A stretch of 32,498 bases of DNA from Hyphochytrium catenoides. Taxonomy: Eukaryota > Sar > Hyphochytriomycetes > Hyphochytriales > Hyphochytriaceae. Position numbers and translations under genes: made by a program. Position 1 is the stretch's first letter; each line of letters starts with the position of its first letter. Under the pieces are notes generated by a model. The model made no database searches. It had not been told where the DNA came from and was given only the letters and a program-made list of their open reading frames with translations. Shown here piece after piece: positions 1 through 9,126 of the stretch. Location of the stretch: positions 1-32,498 of the forward strand of contig FLMG01001795.1 in assembly GCA_900088475.1 (NCBI GenBank). The letters are read 5' to 3'.

Positions 1-132
1 GGGTCATAGAGGAAAGAAAGTTCGTTTTTGCAGACTATCAAGGCTTGTCTCATGCTGCTCTGTCTTTGCACGGAAGCTTGACGTACTGTTCTCTGGCTCT
101 CTGGCTGTCGCTGCCGCTCTCTCTCGGCGCGC

Positions 133-184
133 ATTCTCTCTCTCTCTCTCTGTTTTCTCTCTTGTTCTCTCTCTCTCTCTCTCT
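133..184. repeat. CT microsatellite in R1
   Basis: This is a nearly pure CT dinucleotide tract with a few interruptions. The equivalent position in the second module copy (about 4960-4990) also carries a CT tract, so the microsatellite was part of the module before it was duplicated. Reading frames through it are low-complexity Ser/Leu strings and are not genes. Confidence 0.9.
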
Positions 185-406
185 CACGCTGCTCTTTCTT
201 GCTTGTGGCTTTCTGCCTTGCCATCTCAAGCTTTAATCCTCCCTTCAAAGCGCAACCCTCTCCTTTGCTCTTCCTTCCCTCTTGTCTCTTCCTAGCTTCA
301 ATTCATTTCTTTCTCCCCAAATCCTATCGTCGTCCTTTGCCTGCCGCTCGTCATGCCGTTACCTTCAATTCGCCCCGTCTTTTGTCTTCCGCTATGATCT
401 GTCCAA

Positions 407-427
407 TGACTCATTTGTCTGACGTCA
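407..427 (+). promoter_or_regulatory. Paired bZIP-type sites (TGACTCA and TGACGTCA) in R1
   Basis: TGACTCA lies at 407-413 and the palindrome TGACGTCA at 420-427, six bases apart. They match the classic AP-1/GCN4-type and CRE-type binding sequences for bZIP factors. Both motifs and their spacing are kept in the second module copy, while the sequence around them has drifted. That suggests a promoter element; binding itself is inferred. Confidence 0.45.
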
Positions 428-668
428 GAGCAAAGAGGCAGAAGGATCCCAAGATAGAGAGAGACAGAGAGAGAGCAGCAACAAAGGGCAAAGAGTCTAC
501 CGACTTGACTGTGTGGATGGAATGCAAAAGAGGAAACGGGAGAGGAGTGGCAGGCACACTCGCCAGCAGGTTCTACTGCCTGGCACGTCCTAACTCCCTT
601 TAGACTTTCTCCTTCATAATTAAACTTTCCATCTGGACGGCAAACCCTCCTACTGAAGACTCCAACCC

Positions 669-675
669 TATAAAA
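669..675 (+). promoter_or_regulatory. TATA-like box in R1
   Basis: TATAAAA occurs about 60 bases upstream of the point that aligns with the ATG of the second copy. In the second copy the same position reads CTAGAAG, so the TATA-like sequence is present only in R1. Confidence 0.35.
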
Positions 676-767
676 CCACGGACCCTCCCGCTCCTCGTGC
701 TGCCGTCATCTCTCAACCGTCCTCTTACTCTATTTACAAAGGTCAATCACGCCCATCTGAAGGAGAA

Positions 768-1124
768 GAAGGTTCTTTCTCATGGTCTTTTAAACCTTAT
801 CGCGGACATCGTGAAGCAGGCGACAAGTTGCACGCTAAAGTGGCTAAGGCGCACCTACGTCCAGGCCGTGCCTGGGCCAAGACACAGGGGCCTGGGTCTC
901 TTGCCTGGCACCCTTTACTTGAAATACAATTGGACGCAGCCCTTGACTGCCTGGTACACCTGGCGCCAAAAGTCAAAGTCGAGCAGAGAGACAGCCTTCA
1001 GCTGTGTCTTGACCCAGGCACGGACCTGCACGTAGGTGCGCCTTATCCACTTTAGCGTGCAAGTTGTCGCCTGCTTTACGATGTCCGCGATAAGCTTGAG
1101 AAGATCATGAGGAAGAACCCTCTA
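768..1124. repeat. Long inverted repeat: R1 module against an inverted copy
   Basis: The reverse complement of about 1003-1124 closely matches 768-888, making a palindrome with arms near 120 bp. The spacer (about 889-1002) is itself the reverse complement of the next part of the module, as seen at 5706-5820. So the structure is a forward half module joined to a longer inverted module. The arms differ at scattered positions, which argues against a recent assembly artefact. Confidence 0.8.
915..1121 (-). pseudogene. Inverted partial copy of the small basic ORF family (68 codons, no start)
   Basis: On the minus strand an open frame of 68 codons ends at a TAA (915-917). It aligns with residues 11-78 of the protein predicted from 5558 at 57 of 68 positions, and the changes are mostly conservative. 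No ATG lies at its beginning; the frame follows a CTTTAG that could act as a splice acceptor. Visible signatures include LLKLIADIVKQA, KWIRRTYVQVRAWVKTQ and FDFWRQVY, giving a basic, amphipathic, helical-looking protein. I recognise no known family. It may be the last exon of an unseen gene or a dead fragment. Confidence 0.5.
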
Positions 1125-2430
1125 AAGCGCTGTGCCAGTCTTTCAAGTTATCTCAATTAAGTTAGAAAGAGGCACATAATATATATATTTATGTCCGTGC
1201 CGTTGTTGGTAGAGAGACCTACTAAGAGCAGAGACCGACTACGCCCATAGCAGAAGACTCTTCCGTCATTATAAAGCACTCGATGTTGTCGTCTGTAGAG
1301 TCTCCAGCAGCAAGATCGCCTTCCAGATGTCTCAGCCACTCATCACAACCGAAGCCTATCTATATCTCTATATAACCCTGGCGGCCTTCATTCCTGAGGA
1401 GCAAAAAAAGAAGGCTCCGCACCCTACATAGAGAGGACACGGAGGCACATACAAAGAAACACTAGTTATCAGCACCAACCTACCTTCCCTATCAATATCT
1501 CCTTCTCCCGTCTGGACCACGACGCTTCCTCTCGATGATGTGAGGTATTTCCTCTACCCGAGCCTGATGAGCAAGCAGAATACAGACTCCTCGTATTCGA
1601 TTCAGCACCCTCACCTTTACATTTCTAACGACCAGACACCGCCCGGCTACTCTTTCTGCAGTCAAATCAAACAACAAAGCCCCCATGCTCTCCCTGCTAT
1701 CCTTCCAGCAATGGATCAGGAAGCAGTCTGCCCATCTCCTTCCAGCAACAAGGGCCTCCTTCCACAACTATCAACAGCAACATCCGGTCGTAGAGATCTA
1801 TCGTCCCGTGCACACACGTACCGTCCATACCTTCCTGATGCACACAACTACCATCTATGCCTTTCAGTCGAACCTTCCGCATCTTGCAGACCCTTTTTGC
1901 GTAGCCAAGTCATCTGACATACCTATACGTAAACAATGTCGCCGCTAGCACCCATCTCCACCTCGACGATGGACGCTCGCAGACATCATTGACATTCACC
2001 TCCTCCTCCTCCGTAAAATGCATCTCTTATTACTACTCTCTCCTTCCTCAGTTAGTGCTTAATGAGCAAGCGGAAGCAAGAACAGAACATATTATAGCAC
2101 ACCCGCTAGGCAATATATCATCTTCATAGCCTCTTTCTTAACAAAAATCCACTCTTTCGTGCCTGTTATTATTGTGCATAGTACTCGCGGCTACATAGGT
2201 CCTGGCTATTAAAAGGTAGGGGGACAGCGAGGAGAAAGACAATATCACCTCCATAAAGATATATCTGCATCTTCCACTTTTGCTTCCCAGTCAGAAGCAA
2301 GGCCGAGGAGAGTTGACGTCGAGGTCATGATGATGACCCACTTCATAATGTGACGACAGGTAAGAAAGGAGCGAAGACCGACCAACAGAAACGATCGAAG
2401 GTAGGGAGGAAGTACGTATAGATAATTTTT

Positions 2431-2640
2431 TTATTGCTGACGACGCCTTTTCTGCGCTATTTTTGATAGATAAAGAGAGTTCCCGGATGATCTGACAACA
2501 AATGATTCACTGGCAACAAACAGACATTTGGCTAGCAAACGTGTGGTTCGCGAGCTCCGCAACAATAAGGGATTACCTGCTTCTTCCACGTCAGATGTGC
2601 CAGCGCGTACGTATCGCTTGTTGTTGCTCTGCTGTGCCAT
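2431..2640 (-). CDS. Weak candidate small ORF, 69 aa
   Basis: An ATG at 2640 opens a 69-codon frame beginning MAQQSNNKRYVRAG and ending in a basic KRRRQQ tail. The TAA stop overlaps an AATAAA polyadenylation-type hexamer (minus strand, 2430-2435). A GTAATC after codon 22 could be a donor, and later CAG sites would give a shorter spliced product ending in IYQK. No domain is recognisable. It is listed only because ATG, stop and poly(A)-like signal coincide; it may be chance. Confidence 0.18.
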   Translation of the reverse strand: MAQQSNNKRYVRAGTSDVEEAGNPLLLRSSRTTRLLAKCLFVASESFVVRSSGNSLYLSKIAQKRRRQQ

Positions 2641-4378
2641 AGTAAGACCGCAACGACAGCCCTATTAGGCCTTCTAGCAAAGAGCCTAGTACCAAGACAC
2701 GGCGAACAGAGTAAGTTCTGTGAGTGAGAGTGAACATAGCGTACTGCTCTGTCTCTCCCTTCCTTTCCCTGGTTCTCTATTACTGATGATTACTAAGGAG
2801 GTTACAACTGGTAATGGCGATGAACAGTCGCCTTCCGGTTCAGCGATGCAACATCTTTTATAAAAAGTTACTCTCTCCGCCCGTCGTCGTCTCCTTCCCA
2901 GCGCCCTTCTCAACTTCACAGTTTTGGTGCGTGTAAACTGACGTCTCACATATTTTAGTCAATAACGCAAGAGCTGCAGCTGGGGCATTATTAGTGATGA
3001 TTATTCCTCTCTTCCCATCACAGTTATGGCCATCAACCGGAAACAGTGTCTCTCTTCTTCTACCTTTTGACACTCTTTAGTCTTCTAGGCTTTTGGCCTC
3101 CTCCTCGACAACAATGAATGGAACACGATAAGATATTATCTCCTCGTTTTTATGATCTTCTCCTCTCTCCCCTACTAGCCGAGCCGAAACGATCATATTG
3201 TTCTTATCTTCCTCACTTTCTCTCTTTGGTGAAGGACCTCTTGCCGGCCACCCGCATTCATTTCAATGCTCAAAGCCCCTGCCATCTCGACCTCATCGTC
3301 TCTCTGTCCTAACGTCTTTGCCTGGGCCGGATATCCTCCTAATTGCCTGGGCGGTTATATCCTCCTCCTATATATCCACTGCTCATAATAATAGAGGAAG
3401 AATGTCTTACTCTTTCCTCAGTCTTGCCCCATCTCTGTCAGCCTTTGTGCCTGCTGGACCCATGCTCATCTCTTCTCTGCACCACCAACAAGTACTATCA
3501 CCTGCGTCACAGGGCTTCGCCATCATTCTTCCCAGTGCATTAACCTCCACACTAACTCCTCCTCCACCGTCCTCCTACGGCGGGTATCTGACTCACCGTC
3601 TTCTCTCTCGCCTACCACGCTCTTTTCCTTATTGTTAGCTATCGACTCGCGGGTAGAGGCTCTACCCTAAGTACTGCAGGCGCCAGGCTCTATCCTACAT
3701 ACACTTCTTAGCCCGTTGGGCATCCTCCTCTGAGCCGTCTTAGGGTTAGGGTTACCTGCCCCTTACACTACCGTTTTACAGTGATACGCCTCTCTCGCAC
3801 ACGTACTACAGTGTAAATCCTATGCCTTAGGTTTCTGTACAACAACTACAGGCAGCACCGTGGTCGTCTGTTCGATAGGCAGAGTGTCTCATTCGATAGT
3901 GGGGTATACAGACCATACCAACTAAACTACAAGATAGTTGCTATGGGAATTATCGAGTTACATCGACGACGCACTGAATATTTGTTCTTTATTTATTTTG
4001 GACATAGGGCCACCCTAGGGGGAACACGATCGGATGCCTGTGCTAATTCATTGCAACGGACAGCATTTTCATCAGTTCTGTGCTCTATAATTTAGCGCCG
4101 TCGCCTAGGTTACAACACAGTCCACGATGGAGGAATAAGATTAGACTGCAGACCACACTTAACAACACAGTCGGAAAAATTAGAAAAAAGCTCACTTGTG
4201 GCTGCTGCTCCTTCTCTCTCTCTGTATCTGTCTCGTTCTCTCTCTGTCAATATCTATCTCTCAATCGATTCTCTTTTTCTCTCTTTTTCTCTCTTCCTCA
4301 GCTCGCACTTGCCTCTCTGATCTGACTCTTTCCTTTCTTGAGGTCTCCATCCAGGGCACAAATCTACTACCGTTTTAT

Positions 4379-4379
4379 G

Positions 4380-4421
<42 letters not shown>
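4379..4421. repeat. CT microsatellite
   Basis: A CT dinucleotide run of about 40 bp with a single TT interruption. It sits in a CT-rich block starting near 4200 and is separate from the module tract near 4960. Confidence 0.9.
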
Positions 4422-4825
4422 CTCTTGCCGTTATTATGGCCGTTACTGCTGCCTCTTCTTGGTCCCCATATCATCCACAAAGCCCGCTTTCTCTGCTCCT
4501 CTCTCCCCATCCACATTCCACTTCTCAACGGCGGCGGGAGAGACTATCGGCCTTCTTTCTATCTTGAGGAAGATTCTTCTTTCTTTGCTGCCTGTCTTCT
4601 CTCTTCCTGGTTCTTCAGTCAACGCCGCTCTCTTCCCGTCCACGTTGATTGTCGTTACGCCTGTCGCCGCGCTGCAGGAAAAGATCCTAGCTGCTGCCTC
4701 AGAGGAAAGGAGAAGAGGAAGAAGTAACAGGCTTTGGTTTGGTCAGCCCCTGATCAGATCCTCATCAAGGAACCACAAAGAATCAGGCTGCAAGGCTTGG
4801 GGAAAGAGAAGATAAACGAGAAAGA

Positions 4826-5706
4826 GGGTCATAGAGGAAAGAAAGCTCGTTTTCGCACACTATCAAGGCTTGTTTCATGCTGCTCTGTTTTTGCACGGAA
4901 GCTTGACGTACTGTTGTCTGGCTCTCTGGCTGTCGCTGCCGCTCTCTCTCGTGCGTGCGTTCTCTCTCTCTCTCTCTCTCTCCCTCTCTCTGCTATTCTT
5001 GCTTGTGGCTTCCTGCCTTGCCATCTCAAGCTTAAATCCTCCCTTCAATGCGCAACCCTCTCCTTTGCTCTCTTCCTTCCCTCTTGTCTCTTTCTAGCCC
5101 CAGGTTCATCTCTTTCCCCGAAATCCTTTCCTATCGTCGTCTCCTGCCTGCCGCTCGTCATGCCGTTACCTTTGGTCCGCCCCGTCTTTTGTCTTCCGCT
5201 TTGATCTGTCCAATGACTCATTTGTCTGACGTCAGAGCAAAGAGGCAGAAGGATCCCAAGAGAGAGATCCAAGAGAGAGACAGAGAGAGAGCAACAACAA
5301 AGGGCAAAGCATCTACCGACTTGACTGTGTGGATGGAATGTAAAAGAGGGAACGAGAGAGGAGTGGCAGGCACACTCGCCAGCAGGTTCTACTGCCTGGC
5401 ACCGTCCTAACTCCTTTCAGACTTTCTCCTTCATAATCAAACTTTCCATCTGGACGGCAAACCCTCCTACTGAAGACTCCAACTCTAGAAGACCACGGAC
5501 TCTCCCGCTGCCTCGTGCTGCCGTCATCTCTCAACCGACCTCTTGCCCTAGTTTACAATGGCCAATCACGCCCATCTGAAGGAGAAGAGGGTTCTTCCTA
5601 ATGGTCTTCTCAAGCTTATCGCGGACATCGTGAAGCAGGCGGCAACTTGCATGCTAAAGTGGATAAGACGCACCTACGTCCAGGTCCGGGCCTGGGTCAA
5701 GACACA
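4826..5706 (+). repeat. Module copy R2 (direct repeat of 1-885)
   Basis: This copy contains the same CT-rich leader, CT tract, bZIP-type pair and 5' coding segment as R1. It keeps an ATG at 5558 where R1 has AAG, and the coding frame continues well past the end of the R1 forward homology. It is therefore the copy most likely to be alive. Small indels in the CT tract and near 5265-5275 separate the two copies. Confidence 0.85.
5214..5234 (+). promoter_or_regulatory. Paired bZIP-type sites in R2
   Basis: TGACTCA (5214-5220) and TGACGTCA (5227-5234) keep the same order and six-base spacing as in R1. They lie about 320 bases upstream of the ATG at 5558. A CCAAT overlaps the first site. No TATA-like sequence is present at the position where R1 has one. 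Confidence 0.45.
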
Positions 5707-7789
5707 AGTGAAGGGTGTCTCTCTTCTCAACTTTGACTTTTGGCGCCAGGTGTACCGGGCAGTCAAAGGCTGCTTTCAAGCTTATTTCAATGAGGAGCGC
5801 CAGGCGAGAGACCCAGAAAAGGTATCCCAACAAGGCTCAGAGAAGGGCGAGCAGCGGCAACCAAAGACCGAAGAAGAGGAGGCATTCCCTGGTGACTGCC
5901 GGGCGCTTGTTTCTTCACCACTAGAAGAGGAAGATTATGCTTGGCATGCCTTTCCTGCGCACCTCGTCGCCTGGCGCAATTCATCGAAATACGACTGGAA
6001 GCAGCCCCTGGCTGGCTGGTGGTGCACCGGGGGCCAAAAGTCAGTGATCCTTGCACCTTCTGCCAAGGTCTTCCCTCATGCAACCCCATCCTCATCGTCT
6101 AACGTCGTAGAAGAGCTCCGTCAGTCGCAGCGCTGGAATCGAGCAATCTTTATGAGGAAAGGCGAACGATTGCCTGGGTTGAGGTACGAATTAGTACGCG
6201 GTACATCTCTCTCGATCTCTCTCCTTCGTAGCTCTTCAACCTACTCGATCGTTCACCTTTCCTCATCAAGATTGCTCGATTCCAGGGCTGCAACTGACGG
6301 AGCTCTTCTACGAAGGTCAAGGCAAAGAATGAACTCCAAGAATTCTTGTCTTTCCACGCCGCCAGACAGCATCCATTCTTCGCTTCATCATCTTCAGCAG
6401 CCCACGCTCTTCTCGCTCTCTTCGGGCGCAAGTCTTAAGACTGGTCATGGTCAGCAGCAGCTGCTATTGCCTCCGCCTCCGTTTCTGCCTGCAGCGACTA
6501 TCCCTGCCGCCTCATCACCACCAGCCCATCGGCGCAGTAGCAGCGAGAGCATCATCCGCAATAATCCTCCCTCCTCTGGTCTGGCGCGCCTTGGCTTCTT
6601 TCTGGACGCGGGTGAGAAGAAAGCTCGCGAGAAAAAGTATGAGGACTCCCTCTCCTTCTACGAGTAAGAATGCTGTAGCTACGTCTGAATGGTCAGACGA
6701 CGGCCGCTGACTCTACCTCCTTTCTATTTCTCTCTCTCTCTCCTTTGTCTCTCTCTCTCTCTCCTGTTGTTCAACGACAGGATGGCGTTGGCTCAAGCTG
6801 CAATCGACGAAGGAGCAGGCCTCCTAGAAGAGCCCGCCACAGATCTTCTTGCGGATGAGATCCGAGGAAAATACGTGGCTGTAAGGAGCCCAAAACTTGC
6901 TTCCATCCTTAGCTTTGGAATTAACCTCTACGACGACGTCCGTTGGCTGTTGCTGCTGCTGCTGGCTCCTCTTGCTTCTTTTTACTATGCTTCTTGGGGT
7001 CCTCCGTCTTCTCTTCTTCTCATAGGCGTTAGTGCGAGCCGGGAGACATAACCAAGCACGGGAGATGCTGAAGGCGCTACGGCAACCTCTGTCTCCCGCC
7101 AACAAGTACGCAAGGCACCCTTAACCTGAGACTTCTAATCTGCTTGCTAAGTGAGCTCCGTCCTTCTCCCTCTCCCTTCTTTCTCTCTCTCTCGTTTCTG
7201 GTGTAGGCTTGTCATTCAGGGATCCTATCGCTGGTTGATAGATGAAGATCAGCAGGAGTCGCAAGACGGGGGTAAGATTACCGCGTAGTAAGAAGGCGCG
7301 TCAATCGCTTTGAAGCTGACAGAAGGCTGCACAGATCTTAGAAGAAGAAGGCGACGCGATAATCTCCTCGCCACACAGCTACTTGGCGCTCTCTATGGCG
7401 TCACAGTCTCCTCTTCCTCGGTCATTTCCTCCCCCTACTCAACAGCATCAACCCAAGAATCTTCGCATCGCTTAGGAGTCTGTCACACTGTTGAGAGGTC
7501 GCAACAAGCTCCACTAGGTAGGTTGAAGTCTTCTTTCTCTTCTGTTTGTGACAGCTTAGGGTTGGTGGTCATTGATGAACCTTTGCCTTTTTTGCCGTGC
7601 TTATCTGTCTTATATCTATTTTTGCCTTCGTTTCTCTCTCTCTCTCTCTCGTTTCTGGTCCTAGGCGATCCGAAGTCAAACGATAAAGAGGTTCCAGAAC
7701 AAGGCAGCACCGCCTCCTCAATGGTGGGCGACGAAGTTATCAGCGACTCCGACGATGGCGATGAAGACGTCTGCTTTGATTCGCTATGA
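5558..7789 (+). CDS. Six-exon gene: basic N-terminal module plus TPR-like helical hairpins and acidic tail (556 aa predicted)
   Basis: Exons 5558-6663, 6781-6880, 7026-7105, 7207-7271, 7323-7517 and 7665-7789 join in one frame of 557 codons. Donors are GTAAGA, GTAAGG, GTACGC, GTAAGA and GTAGGT, and most acceptors follow CT-rich tracts. Residues 1-80 are the basic amphipathic module shared with R1. The rest of exon 1 (about 130-340) is read through inverted repeats and is Ser/Pro-rich, so its coding status is doubtful and a hidden intron is possible. From about residue 345 the pattern ARLGFFLDAGEKKAREKKYE, then RGKYVAALVRAGRHNQAREM (joined across an intron), looks like two TPR- or MIT-type helical hairpins. 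The C-terminus is acidic (SDSDDGDEDV). Family unknown; protein interaction is the best guess. The gene converges on the minus-strand gene at 8005-8579. Confidence 0.55.
5735..6045. repeat. Diverged inverted repeat inside exon 1
   Basis: The reverse complement of about 5945-6045 resembles 5735-5815, including GACTTTTGG, GGCTGCTT and GCGCCAGGCGA blocks in the same order. It repeats the design seen after R1: a forward module followed by an inverted partial copy. It is more diverged than the R1 palindrome. Confidence 0.6.
6104..6314. repeat. Second inverted repeat, about 68-bp arms
   Basis: Left arm 6104-6171 pairs with the reverse complement of 6246-6314 with only a few mismatches (GTAGAAGAGCTCCGTCAG and GGAATCGAGCAATCTT are shared exactly). 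The spacer is about 75 bp and contains its own small palindrome, GTACGAATTAGTAC. The sequence is unrelated to the first inverted repeat. It may be a hairpin-type non-autonomous element or a remnant of one. Confidence 0.75.
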
Positions 7790-7845
7790 GGCTCCGCCAA
7801 AGCCCTGTCCTGCTGGCCAGCTCTGTCTCCTGTCCTAGCGATCGC

Positions 7846-7851
7846 TTTATT
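7846..7851 (-). terminator. Candidate polyadenylation signal (AATAAA) for the minus-strand gene
   Basis: AATAAA reads on the minus strand about 155 bases after the predicted stop at 8005. The plus-strand gene stops at 7789, so the two 3' ends nearly meet here. Assignment is by position only. Confidence 0.3.
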
Positions 7852-8004
7852 TAAACAGCTAAATATATGTGCCATCCCTTCCCATGATACCTTTACTGTT
7901 CACCCATGACTGCACTGCCTTAACTAGAAAATAGGAAGATAACGTAGATAATGCAGGACCGCGGCCATTCTTGAGATCTGGCTGCGGAGTCTTACATTGC
8001 CTCC

Positions 8005-8579
8005 TCATGGGGTCAACGGCTTCCATCTGTCTATGCTTGTTAGAGAAAAGCGCAAATTAGACGAGCGGCAGCAGCATCGGCCAAGATAAAGCTGTCCTTA
8101 CCATAGAGGGCTCGGCCTTGGGACAAAAAACAAATCAAAGTAGACTTTGTCTTCATCAACGTAGCTAACCTCCTCACTCGTTCTTTGCTGCCCCATCGGA
8201 GATTCCTAGGCAAGAGGACGGGGCTGCCTTGCGATGATGTGGCGCTTCCGTCGTCCTTCAAGGTCGTTGTACAATCCTTAGCCGGTAGTGCGGATTCAAC
8301 AAGCAGTCGGCACCAGGAGCGCCCTGACTACCGAGAGAGACACCTCTCACTGGCTGAGCATACGAAGGGTAGACGAGGCCGCTTCGAATTGGTCCGGATT
8401 GGAGAAGAGGCTGAGTCGCTCAGAGGACGCCAAGTGGCTCCCTGAGCCTCTAGTTACCTTCCCTGTTCGACCTTCTCGATCAGGCAGATGTGTCTAGGCC
8501 AAGCCTTCTCATAAAATTTGCTTCGAAGTCTGACGGCAGCAGTAGATAACATAGGGCTGCCGAGGACGGAAGAGGGCAT
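8005..8579 (-). CDS. Small four-exon gene, unknown function (103 aa predicted)
   Basis: Exons 8579-8458, 8410-8351, 8205-8102 and 8030-8005 join into 104 codons including the stop. Donors are GTAACT, GTGAGA and GTAAGG; the acceptor at 8206 follows a strong pyrimidine tract (TCCTCTTGCCTAG). The first intron is only 47 nt. The product starts MPSSVLGSPMLSTAAV and then becomes charged and helical, with LRSKFYEKAWPRHICLIEKV and NPDQFEAASSTLRMLSQ. Without the last splice the frame ends at 8040 with a different tail. The first 15 to 20 residues lack acidic residues and could be an organelle presequence, which is inference. I do not recognise the family. An upstream minus frame (about 8758-8600, containing KVILPLELLASLRTG) might be another exon, but no phase-compatible donor was found. 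Confidence 0.42.
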
Positions 8580-8599
8580 TGACCTTTCAGATGGGACTC

Positions 8600-9126
8600 T
8601 TCTTGCCAGCCGATTCTCCAAGCACATCTAAGAGCCCGAGGGGACCTGTTCTCAGACTAGCGAGAAGCTCGAGCGGCAAGATGACTTTCCTTCCTTTCCA
8701 TCGCCAGCTTTTCTCAGATGCGCGAATTTCTTTGCTCTCTCTCAATAAAAGGAGCTGTCAGAACGCTCTTTCCTCTTAGTTGAGCCGCCACGAGGTCAAC
8801 TCTCGACTCCCTGAGAGAGAAGAGTCTAGATGACCGCAGAGGTATAGCTATTCCTTCCTTCACACGAAGATGATGGCCTTTTCCGCCCCTTGACCACGCC
8901 AGCTGTTCACAGAGTCACCAAGGCCCGCTCAGTGGACCCTGTCGCTGACTTTCTACTTTGTCCGTCTTCTTTCTTTCCCTACGTTCCTATAGTGCCTCAT
9001 CTCCGCACGTTACCATCATCACTCCCTCTTGCAGAAAGGGTTGACAGAGCTGATTGAGGATAAGCTGCCTTGAGAGAAGGGAAAGAAAAGAGGAGAAAGA
9101 CCAGGAGAAGGGGTAGAGAGTTCTAA
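8600..9126. other. Spacer between two minus-strand genes
   Basis: This is the 3' flank of the large coiled-coil gene and the 5' flank of the small gene at 8005-8579. One minus-strand open stretch (about 8758-8600) follows a plausible acceptor and has protein-like composition, but it ends at a TGA and could not be joined in phase. Nothing else was seen. Confidence 0.4.

Larger units (their letters stand above)
1..885 (+). repeat. Module copy R1 (direct repeat of 4826-5706), possibly continuing left of the window
   Basis: The first 60 bases match 4826-4885 at 56 of 60 positions, and the similarity continues through the CT microsatellite, the bZIP-type sites and the start of a coding stretch up to about 885. 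Within it, 736-880 corresponds to the 5' coding part of the second copy (5558-5700), but the ATG there is changed to AAG, so this copy has no start at the same place. After about 885 the sequence switches to an inverted copy of the same module. Since base 1 is already inside the repeat, its true left end is not visible. Confidence 0.85.
1150..4825. other. 3.7 kb without a defensible gene
   Basis: This stretch holds AT-rich patches, short triplet runs and CT-rich blocks (4200-4330, 4379-4421). Open frames exist on both strands, for example plus 1540-1917 and 3198-3638 and minus 2858-3073, but several start only at non-ATG codons. They show no domain and their composition follows the local CT or GA bias. 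No tRNA, rRNA or clear element ends were seen. A short candidate at 2431-2640 is listed separately. Confidence 0.5.

Noticed and set aside
199-603. 134-codon plus-strand frame in R1
   Set aside because: It starts at a non-ATG codon and runs through the CT tract and promoter-like sites, and the matching frame in R2 is not the coding frame downstream; it is treated as leader DNA.
3198-3638. 146-codon plus-strand frame
   Set aside because: It is CT-driven, rich in Ser, Leu and Pro, starts at a non-ATG codon and shows no domain.
3740-3753. Telomere-like TTAGGG dimer
   Set aside because: Only two units are present, with no array on either side, so it is more likely chance or a generic motif than an interstitial telomere.
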